Origin: Intoshia linei
Taxonomy: Eukaryota > Orthonectida > Rhopaluridae
Length of the DNA stretch: 46,859 nucleotides
Direction of reading: 5' to 3'
Assembly (NCBI GenBank): GCA_001642005.1
Contig: LWCA01000154.1
Span: 1-46,859 of the forward strand
Shown here: in pieces, positions 1-10,900 of the stretch
How the letters are laid out: each line of letters begins with the position of its first letter
Position numbering within the stretch: the stretch's first letter is position 1
The notes under the pieces: model-generated
The model's input: only the letters and a program-made list of their open reading frames with translations
Databases searched by the model: none
What the model was told of the DNA's origin: nothing
Made by a program: the position numbers and the translations under genes

Positions 1-59
1 AATATACCCAAAGGTGATTAAACTTGTCGACATGAAAAGTCGTTAAAAATACCAATCAG

Positions 60-350
60 TTGGTGGGTAACCGTGCCTTGGTGCCCAATGGAGTTGCAGT
101 TGAATTAAGAGGCCTTATGAAATTGGTGGGTAGCCGTGCCATTTGGTGCCCTGACAATCGAGTTGGAGGGTCTGGTGGGAGGTGTAGTGTTGTACCAGTT
201 TAGTTGTTATAATTTAGTTGTATAGTTGTTATAGAGCGAGTTGTCGCTCACTTTATAATTTTGTATTAAACGTGAACATTGAAATTGTCTTGAAATTATT
301 AACATAAGTTTCGCCAATAATAGAAGACCTTAAAAGGGGTCTTTTGTATT
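60..350. repeat. LTR-like dispersed repeat, copy 1
   Basis: Contains an imperfect internal direct repeat (TTGGTGGGTAACCGTGCC near 60 and TTGGTGGGTAGCCGTGCC near 123). From about 190 it matches 44165-44325: shared blocks include CTTTATAATTTTGTATTAAA, TTGAAATTATT and AAGTTTCGC. The layout of TATA-like and terminal blocks looks like an LTR end, but no retrotransposon coding sequence is recognisable. Confidence 0.5.
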
Positions 351-749
351 TTAGAGCCAATAGTTTGAAGATTTTATATAAACTTTATTGAAAAAATAAA
401 ATTTTGTTTCTTTGTTAACAATATACATCAGTGATGGCAAAAGTTGTGTACAAATAGACAAGATAAAAATTTACACTTGACTTATTTTCTAATTTTATCG
501 ATAATTTATTTCCAATTGTTATAAAATTGTATTTTATACTAAAAATAATATTGATAAATTTAATTTTTAATCAAATACCAAGAAAGTGCAGAAAAGGAAT
601 GACAATTAATCAATGAATTAAAAAATACATAATTAATGTTTAATTGTTACAATACGCTTATTAAATGGTTACATTATATTATAAAAATCTATTCACCCAC
701 AATAATCTAAAATTTTAGTATTCACCCCCTCATAAAACTATTCACCCCA

Positions 750-1739
750 TGGGCGCACAGTAGGGTGACACATCAAATATTTTTTTAAGAAATTTAAAAA
801 CATACTCAGTAGATTAGATGTAATTTAAAAAAAAATGACAATCTGATAACTAATTATGAAAAATACTCATTAATGACTCAGCGTTGATCAATTAAGTAAT
901 TAACAAAAAATAACTAAATTTAAGTAAATAGTTTTAAGTTAAACTAAATATTATGGGATTAGATTTTATCACGATATTACGAAAATAAAGAATTAACCAA
1001 TGTTAATTTATATAATATAAATTATAAATATAAAATTATAACTGATTCAGCCGAAAGAGTCTTACAAAAATATAAACGATCATTAAATTTGTATAAAAAA
1101 GAAGAAAAAATTCAACTATTCAATTCAAATACAGTGATAATTTTTAATAAATTTTCATATAAATGCTTGAATTAATTACATTCCCGTTTATAGTACATTT
1201 TGGGTTAAAATTTATAAAATCTTTTATTTTGTTGGTAAATTGCATTGAGGATATATAAAATTTTAATTGGATTATGACAATCTTAAGTCTTATAAAAGTA
1301 AAGTAAAATTTTTGAAATGATAGACAAATTTCTACATTTAACCCACCACAAAAACCAAAACAAAATGATAAATATAGCTATAATTTGAAAATTTTTTTTC
1401 ATATTATAGAATTAAGTCAATGGTGCATGACGTAGCTTAACATTATTTATTAAAATATATAAGCATTATTAAATTTTCAACACAAAGGCAGCATGAATTT
1501 AGGTTTTTGTATAAAAAAATTAAAAAAAAAACAAGACAATAAACTTAAATTTAGCTGTTTTTTGTTAATTACTTAATTTATCAACGCTGAGTCATTAATG
1601 AGTATTTTTCAGAATTAGTCATCGGATTGTCATTTTTTTATCAAATTACATCTAATCTACTGGGTATGTTTTTGCATTTCTTAAAAAAAATATTTGATGT
1701 GACACCCTAGTGCACAGTCACCCCCATGAGAAGCACTGA
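750..1739. mobile_element. Foldback (long terminal inverted repeat) element
   Basis: About 150-bp inverted arms: 750-910 against 1562-1715. Shared landmarks include AGGGTGACACATCAAATATT on the left and AATATTTGATGTGACACCCT on the right, and AATGACTCAGCGTTGAT against ATCAACGCTGAGTCATT. The right end finishes with GAAGCACTG, hAT-like. The middle has no coding capacity. Confidence 0.7.
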
Positions 1740-2420
1740 TCTAATATGAAAATATCACTAATGCTACATTAATTTATAAATTTTTATTGTTCAAAAGGAA
1801 TGTGACATAAAACACAATGGTATTACGTCACGTAATTTACGTGTAATTTCGAATTTCGAATTTCGAATAAAAAGTTTCAATTCGAATTGTGTTTTCTATA
1901 TTTTACCAAATCATCAACATTGGAACCACTAAATGCAAACTATGGAAATATCCAATTGAAATATACAAGAATGGTACAAAGAAGTAAACACAAACTTTCC
2001 GTTTCAATTCACTGATAACGTTAGACTACAAAAGAGCAACGATAGAGAACCTGAAAATATATCCTATTGATATTTTTAAATCAAATTATTGACGACAAAA
2101 TCATAAATTTAATGTTAAACTCAGTACAAAAAAAACGACCACGGAATGTACACTTTGCAACGAAGCTCTTTGTCTACTTTGCTACGATCTAAAACATGAA
2201 AATCTATAGCCTATTTATCATATATAATATAATTAAATCATTATAATTTTTTGAAGATCATTTATTTTATTCGATATCATTAATAGATTTTGTTAAAAAA
2301 ATTCTTAAAAACTCCCCTATATAGTTTGGTTAAAAAAAGTTTTAAGAGCATAAATATAGTTTTACAAGATATTTATTGAGTATCACCGATGGTTGTCAAA
2401 CAGTGAAAGGGTTAATATTA
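1740..2420 (+). mobile_element. piggyBac-like relic, copy 1
   Basis: Matches 28310-29015 in opposite orientation along most of its length. On the plus strand at about 2136-2204 it encodes TTTECTLCNEALCLLCYDLK, a CxxC...CxxC knuckle like the C-terminal Cys-rich tail of piggyBac-type transposases. Upstream, EWYKEVNTNFPFQFTDN can still be read, but stops break the frame. The family call rests mainly on the knuckle. Confidence 0.45.
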
Positions 2421-2559
2421 TACACACATTCTCTCTAATAAATTAAAAAAATGAGATAACAATTGTTTTTATTATTTTTTACGCAAATGTTAACAAAACA
2501 AAATTAAGATGGAATAATTCACTTTAAAGTAAAAAAGTAATGTGATATAGGTTTCACTT

Positions 2560-2880
2560 GAAACAAATTTGGGAACCACTCCTTTAAAGGATTGATAATA
2601 GTGAATAGTAGGATTTTTAAGTTAGATTTTCAACGTGAATTTATTTTTTAAGTATAATAAAAATGTGCTCTCGGCAGAGCTAGGTCCTGTTTGTACGTAG
2701 TATGTAAATTTATTTTTTGGTAGTATAAAAATGTTCCCTCGGTAGAACTAGGCTACGGGGATTGATAATAGTGAATAGTAGAATTTTTAAGTTAGATTTT
2801 CAACGTGAATTTATTTTTATAAAAATGTGCCCTCGGCAGAGCTAGGTGCTATTTGTACGTAGTACAAAACTCCAAGCTAG
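2560..2880. repeat. Repeat family A, three clustered copies
   Basis: The core TGCTCTCGGCAGAGCTAGGT, followed by TTTGTACGTAGTA, occurs at about 2666-2702 and 2827-2863, with a degenerate copy near 2730-2750. Each is preceded by GGATTGATAATAGTGAATAG and TTCAACGTGAATTTATTTTT. Related copies lie near 19.1, 35.5, 38.7 and 43.5 kb. Confidence 0.75.
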
Positions 2881-3188
2881 TTTAAAATATAAAATTGAAA
2901 ATAACTCGTACGTCCAAATGAGGAGATTTATTTAAGTGAATGCTGGAATTGATCCACTGTTTTTTAATTGAAATACAGGCAATTTAAAAATGATAATGAA
3001 TTTATACAATTAAACGAATTATTAGGAGAAATAATCTTTGTGGAAGAATAACACCGATAATGCCGAAGTTGTCTCCACGTCAAAAAAAGATATGATAATT
3101 TTGGTGCAAATTAGAAAGAAATAAAAAATATCGACTATTGCTATATATAAGCTATTAAACGTTAAAGTTGCTAATAAAATAAAATTAC

Positions 3189-4910
3189 CTTTTGGACAGA
3201 TGAATGAATTGACTGATTCTAAAGAAACACTTAAATCATCATTATTTGCCAATAATGGACAAACCACACCCGGTTTACAAGGATTACAATATAATCGTTC
3301 AGTATGATTCCCATAATAACCAGATTGACACGGATCACAACTATTTGACAAAGTAGTTTGTTTAGCAATTTTTTTAAAGCTGTATCCAAATGGACAAAGT
3401 TTCGGAGTATGGAGTAAAATCAAATGTGCATTAGTGATTTCAACATCCAACTTTAAATCCATTACAGACTGACAATAATGGCCAATTGGGCAAGCTATTG
3501 GTGACTCTGATCGTTCAGGGCAATATTTTCCTATTGGACAAGGAATTTTAACAGTAGTCAATGGACAATAGTATCCAATGGGACAATTTGAAGGTAAAAT
3601 AGTTCTAACAGGACAATAGTCACCATATTCACATTTGAGAGTCAGAGAACTTGCGCCAATAACAGGACAATAATATCCGACATCACACATACCGCAATCA
3701 GAAATAGATTTTCCTTTTGTAAGTTTTCTGTACGTTCCTTTTGGACATTTGTATGGTTGGACAGTTCCAATCGGACAATAACTTCCAATAGGACAAACAT
3801 ATGTGGAGTAATCAGATATACCTTCAGTGCTACAGAAATAACCACTGGGACAACTTTTGCATTCCAATATAGATGTTGCTCCAGTATAGCCTAAATATGT
3901 GCTGTTCGGACATTTTTTCATGTCAACGTTGTATGCGCAATAATTACCAACTTCACATGGAATTGGGAGAACTACTCCAAGTAAGCACTGCTTTCCAGCG
4001 GGACATAAATCGCATTCGTCGATATGTGATGCACCAATTTTATTGATAACTTTTCCTTCAGGACAAACTGATGGTTTTATTGTACCGCTCTCACAATAAT
4101 ACCCAAATGGGCATGATGAACCAATTATTGGTAATTTTACGTTATCAGGGGTGGGTGACGAGTTTTTTGATACGCAGTAATATCCAGCTGAACAATTATC
4201 TGTAATGCGCCCGTTGATGCAATATTTTCCAATAACACACAATTTACATTTAGTAGCATCGATTAAACCACTATCGGAGGATAAACTGTATGTACCAGGT
4301 TCACACAATTTTGGACTAGATGATCCTTTAATGCAATAGTTGTAAGGCGGGCATTTTGTAGGGGTTGTGGTGCTTTCAGAACAATAATATCCTTCCGTAC
4401 ATGGAACACATTGAAATGATTGCACATTAGCTTGAAAAGTTCCAGGAGGACAAGGAATAGGTTGAGCTGATTTTGATGGACAATAGTGGCCTGTCGGACA
4501 TTTATACGCCGATGGCTCCTTTGTGCTAGTTTTGTCGATAGAAGGACAGAAATATCCCTTATTGCAAGAACCAGTAAGAGTAGATAAACCTAAAGTATCA
4601 CAAAAGTACCCTGCAGCACATGGATAGCAGTCTGTTATTGCTCTGGCGCCAATATTGTATCTTATGGTACCAATGGGACACTTTATGCCCACTGATGAAC
4701 TTTTTGAACAATACATTCCAACTGGGCAAGGTTGGTTTCCGTTTAAATCAAGTACTTTCGGCTTAGGTGTAGTGGACCCACTTGCACAAATGTACCCTGA
4801 TTCACAATCTCCTGTCGGTTGATCTAAGCCTTCTCCGTCACAATACTTTTTAGGTGGACATGTCTTACAAGCAATGCTTGTTGATTGATTTATCAAGTCA
4901 TTGTATGTAC
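3189..4910 (-). CDS. Exon 75 of giant Cys-rich gene (1.7-kb exon)
   Basis: 1,722 nt, 574 codons, phases 1/1, about eleven times the mean of the other exons. Starts TYNDLINQSTSIACKTC and ends NSFICPKG at a strong donor (AAAAG|GTAATTTT). It carries many modules in a row, for example AAGYFCDTLGLSTLTGSC, CPPGTFQANVQSFQC, CPEGKVINKIGASHIDEC and CDVGYYCPVIGAS, plus a dense run CPIGYYCPLTTVKIPCPIG. No intron interrupts it although equivalent modules elsewhere are split. If the final donor is not used, the frame runs on to a stop ending at 3022. The next exon, if any, is not in the window. Confidence 0.9.
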
Positions 4911-7900
4911 CTAGATAATATTTATGAAAATAAATAATCTAAATATTATTACCTGTAGGGCATGGCTTCATTTCATCTGTTATTCCAGCAATACAATAAA
5001 AACCTTTAGGACAATCAATGGGCACGCTAACACCAGAAACTGGACACATGTGTCCGATTAAACAACTCTTGCATTTATCTAGAAAATTATTTTATAGTAT
5101 GAAGTGATAATGAAACAATTTTAAATATGAATTATATAATGTACCTTGTCCTACTACATCTTGATATGTTCCAGGTTTACATTGAATTGGTTGAATAGAT
5201 CCAGACAAGCAATAATGCCCTAAAGATAAATTAATCAATTTTATCAATTTCATTAGCCTTATAATAATTTTAATAATTGTAAATATAAAAAAAGAATTAC
5301 CTATTGGACAACTGAATCCCATATTACTAGCAGGATAATCAATCGTAGCACCAGTTTTGCAAATATACCCTGCTTTACATAATGGTAAACTATCTATGTT
5401 TTAAGAATAAATAAAAATTTACAATTTCATGGGCATATGATATACAGAAATCATGTTCACGTAAATAAAATAAAAAACGTAATAGAAAACTCAACTTACA
5501 TGTTAAAAACTGAATTACCTTGTGTTTTTGATCCGATTGGACAATATCGACCTGCTGGACATGATATGCATTGTGTAGATTTTCCCATCCCAGTCAAATG
5601 CATATATGTACCTGCAGCGCATTTTACTGGTACGAGCGAGGTCGTAGGACAGTAATAACCTTGTGAACATTTACCTGCTAGAGGTATTGGGCTAGTACTA
5701 CCTGCTTTACATTCGTATCTATAATACAACATTATTCACATTCATGTTGAGCGTTATATACGTACAATATGATTTTTCAACCATTTTCGGTTTGTTTGCA
5801 ACGAATTTAATCTGTATTGTACAATACTATACAATGTTGTACATACATACATGTACAATATTAATTGATTGTATGTATTGTATGGACCGAAACTGGTTGT
5901 AAACTAATCAGTAATATGCACCAGTAATCGAAAAACGTATAAATCGGTTATGGAATGCCAGTTAGGCAAAATAATATTAAAGATACATTATTGACTTAAT
6001 ATTATGATAGTTAAATTAGAACGTATAAAGTTTTCATGCATGTCAATGTAACTACTAGGGAAAGCCTTACCTGCACTATAAAAAAATTATTACCCTGGAA
6101 ACTTTTAATTTTACTATTAAAATCATCTTTATTAAAAAAATTACTTTTTCATTCTGATAATAAACTACAGTAAAACTTATTATTCTCCTAACTACTTTTA
6201 AATTTATCTTATTTTGAGCGGTAATGTCTATTTTTTTGTTTATAATGTAAATTTTATGTGACGATCTTTTATAAACTTCATATTTAATTTTAATTTTCGC
6301 CTTTATCAAAAATAGGTGATTTTATCCACTTTTTTAGAAAACGGACCTAATCATATAGTTTTTGCCATAAACAAATAGTTTATGGCATATGTTTACTTCA
6401 TAAATCTTTAATTAGTTAACTAATATAAATAATCATAATCTTCACTATTTTTACGATTTAATGTTGTTTATTGTATCAAAAACGGAATATTACCATGAAT
6501 ACTTGACATAGTAACTAGGACCTACTTATTAAATTTTTTGTTTATATGATTGTGAATATTGTGAAATACAATTAAAGTCAATATTAAATTCATAACGAAT
6601 AAAATTTAAATTAACAAAAAAATAAAAACATAAAATTACCCTTCAAAACAAGCCCCTTCAACATCGGATAAACCGATATTTTGACAGTATTTGCCAACCG
6701 TGCATGTAGTACATTCAGAGGATGAGCTTGCACCAGTTGTTTTTCTAAATGTACCACTTGGACAAGGATGTTCATTTGAATATCCCGTATTTTCAAGGCA
6801 ATAAAATCCAGTTGGACATAAATGAGTAGTTCCTATAGTTGGTGTCGATATAGGTCCATTGTATTCTGTGCAAAATGTTCCTAATATATTTCATTAGTTA
6901 GCTATCAACAGGGTTATAATTAAATAATTAATGTATATTTTCGAAATTCGAAATATAAAATATAATTTATAGATCAATTTTTATTTTTGGTAACCTTAGT
7001 TCTCACCCCAAGCCAAAGATTCCCAAACTTTTGACCGTTCCGGTGCACCCAATATGTAAAAAAAATATATGTATACAGTGCATAATGATATATGAAAATG
7101 AATTAAACTTAGAACTTTTAATATTAAAATATTTACCGCTGGGACATTTAATACATTCAAATTGACCCAAGCTATTTTGATAAAATCCATTTTGACAAAT
7201 AATCGGTGCGGACGATCCTAACGGACAAAAATATCCTTTAGGACATATATTTCCTGTAACTCCATCAACTGGATCACTAACGCTGGATTTCGAAGTGCAA
7301 TAATATCCTACATGTATTAATTATATAAAATCGTTCATAATAAGAGTTTACCTTTTTTGCATTTATCTGTAGGATTTTTTAAACCTTCAGTAGCGCAATA
7401 ATAGCCTGGGCTACACGGAGTACACTCATCGACAGCTTTTAATTTAGTTACATCAGAAAACGTACCTTTAGGGCACTTTTGAGGAACACTAGTTCCAGCA
7501 ATGCAATAATGGCTTATCTATATTAATGAATTTTAACATACAAATTTTGTATATATTGTGTGTATGTATATATTTATATATATTGTATATATCTATATGT
7601 ATGTATTTTAATCTCAAAAACACAATTTAATTTTTTAATATTATTATAATAATTACAAATAAAATTAATTTTAATTAAAATTACCGAACAATCGTTTTGA
7701 TATGGTGATTCAGATCCTGTATTACAATAAAATCCTGCAGAACAATCACCTGATGGTATACTTAACTTATTAATGTCACAATACTTCCCAGCAGTACATA
7801 TTAATTTTGTTGAAGACTGAGTCGGACAAAAATAACCGCTCGTACAATGCTTATTCGTTGGCTAATAAAATTATAATTTATAATACAATAAGTATATAAA

Positions 7901-10900
7901 CAATATTTTAAATTAAAGCAAAAAAATTCTCACATTCCAAAAATGGACGATTTTTATTACATCAACAAAATTTTCACATTCAGACAAAATATTAATTTTT
8001 CAATCAAAAAACTACTTATTATTCCAAAACGACTTTTAAAGGATACATTTAGCAACAATTAATTAAAAAAAAAATACAAATTTTGAGATGCTTCCAGTTT
8101 CACAATAATAGCCTGCACCGCATGGACCAGTAACAGCAGAACGTCCAACATTTTCACAATAAAACCCAGCTGTACACATTATGCAATCAGATATAGTTTT
8201 TGATGACGTTTTTGAATTGAAAGTTCCGGAAGGGCAAGGATTTTCTTTATCTGTTTTAGTTCCAATTGGACAATAGTATCCTCTAAATTTTCATAAATAA
8301 TAACTAAATCCAGTAAAAAATAATTTTGATTAAAAAAAGTTTAATAAATATTACGCTGGACAAATTATTGGAGTCACTGTAGAAATTAAACAATATGTTC
8401 CAGCTGGACATGTAGTACAACTCACACTACCCGGATTTGCAGAATAAGTGCCTGCCAAACAAGGCAATTCATTGATAGAGGCTAAACGACATATATAATA
8501 TAGCTTAATAGACTTAATGATTTTTTTAAAATGCAAATAATACATACTAGCCCTTCTATATTTTAAGCAAAATATTTCAGTTACAGATTCTAATTTGGGA
8601 AGAAGTGGTTTATTTATCATTTTAAATAAATGATGGATAATAAAATACCGGCTGGACAGTAATATCCTGCTCGACATTTTCCTCCAAATTTACACGAAGA
8701 AGCAACAGTTACTGGTTTCGAAATACTCATTGAGCTTGTACAGTAATATCCGGCATCACAATTTCCAGTAGGACTCGATAATCCAGTTCCTTAAAAATAA
8801 TGTAATTATAATTAATTATTCACATGGTAATTTAATTATTAAATAATTACCTGTACAATATTTTCCAGGAAGGCAAGGTAAACAATGATTTAGCGCAGAT
8901 TGACCCGTCAATGGATTATATGTTCCTTCTAAATAAAATTAAGATTATAAAAGTAAAAATTAAATCATTAATATTAATTTAATATTAATATTCATATAAA
9001 TTGTATTGTCATTCAGAATGATGTCAAAATTCAAACAGATTATTAATTCTCTTGTCGCCAATTTGGGGAATAATATATTTTGGAATATTGAGTCGATAGA
9101 ACTTAACAATTCAGAATACTTATTAAAAATTATACATGTATAAATTAGAGATATGATATACAACAGCCATGTTAAACTCAAATACGTGGCGAGCCGCATA
9201 ATAAAAATTTTTCTGGCATCACCTTTGGAAACCATTATAATATGAATCGAGATCATTGTGCAATAATGGACGTTATAAATTATTATATTTATATATGATA
9301 AGAAATGTATATATATAATATAATTTATAAAACGTTTAATTGTATTTTTGTCAATAAATATATTAACTAGATCAGTATTCATCGAAAATTGTAAGTAACT
9401 CAACAAAAAAGTATATAGAAATAAACACATTTTATAAAATAATATTTTGTCAGTAAAAAAATTGAATTATAAGTTTGATGATTTTGGAGTGTCAGTATAA
9501 AAATTAAAAATCTAGTTTTTGAAAATTGAATGTAATTATGTCAATCCCTTCAATATTTTTATATTTCTCTCTTGTCTTTATTATTATCCTTGTGAGGTTA
9601 ATAATTAGGTTAATCTTATGCAATACTTTATATAATAATATCATCCACTACAGACCCAAGTTAAAACTGAAATATTAAGATACCATATTATACATACAAA
9701 CCAAATTACAAAAAAATTAGAAATATTCTATGGTGTTCACACCAGAAAATATTTTTTTATGAGAACAAATTATGTCAATTAATTTATTATGTTGTAGTTA
9801 ATATATATGTGTAGTAAATATGTTAATTAATTGTGTCAGTATTTTTCTTTAATTATTTTTCAGTATTTTAGGTGCCTTTACTGACAAAATACTAAATTTG
9901 AAAATAATTTAAATTTAACAAAATTGACAAAATTTAAATACTAACGATCAATTATTTATACTGACACCTTATCAATTGGCTATCATTCAATCAATGTCAA
10001 TACATTCTATCAATTGACAAACCATCTATGTTTCTATTGACAAATAGTGACTGATTTCCCGGGAAAAATAAAAAAATTTTATTTATATATAATATAGAAG
10101 CATTAAAAATTTTAGAAACAAAAATAAATTTTATTTGATTACTAGATTGAAATTTACAAATTTAATTATAAAAAAATTTATTTATTTTAGATTGTTGAAA
10201 AAGTGTTTCAAAACACACATAATATTGATAGATTCGTTTTTTAAACGCGTTCTACGTTTTGCAACGAAATTAGAAGCAATAGAGAAATTTATTTCATTTT
10301 GTGTTGACGTAGGTTGAACGGTCATAAGGGTTTCCTTTAATTTTAACAATCTTGATGATAGCGTTCCAGTTCGTAACAACTTATAATATTTTTCAAAATA
10401 ATATTGGAAAAAGAGGATAATTCCCTCAAGGGTTAGTAATTTATAGTGGGAATAAGAAGTTTTTAAAAAAGTATTGCAAAAAAAATATATTTCAATTAAA
10501 GGCTGGAAAATTAGATTTTTTATTTGTGGTTTGATAAAGTGATTTTTTTTCATAAGATTTCGTAAAATCAGATTTTTGAAAAGAATATCGGTGTAAGTTA
10601 ATTTTTCCATGAGGGCTTGAAATAGTAAATTTTAAATATTATAATATAATCATATTTTCATAGTAATAACAAAAATAAATCAAATACAGGTATGTCTCCA
10701 TTTTTTTCGGGAAATCCCGGGAAATCGTATAAATCCCGGGAATTTTGTCCGGGTTTTTTTCTCGGCACAATCATTACTAAAAAACCATCACCAATACTGA
10801 CAAATCAATAAGAAAAATACTGACACAATAAATGCACGCCTTAAATTTATTCTAAATAAACTAAAAGTGATACAGTCAAAATCTCATTTAACGAATGTCG

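Larger units (their letters stand above)
1..3188. other. Downstream intron or 3' flank, repeat-filled
   Basis: No Cys-rich exon or other credible gene is visible here. It holds an LTR-like fragment, a foldback element, a piggyBac-like relic and three copies of repeat family A, each listed separately. Confidence 0.6.

Noticed and set aside
3022-3188. Treating the end of the long frame as the certain C-terminus
   Set aside because: A strong donor at 3188 matches the other exon ends, so the extension is kept only as a possibility.
5437-5655. 72-codon plus-strand open frame
   Set aside because: It is the antisense shadow of exon 71; the minus strand carries the Cys pattern.
6611-6796. 61-codon minus-strand frame over exon 70
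   Set aside because: Wrong frame; the correct frame gives the CPSGTF and KYCQNIG repeat motifs and fits both splice phases.
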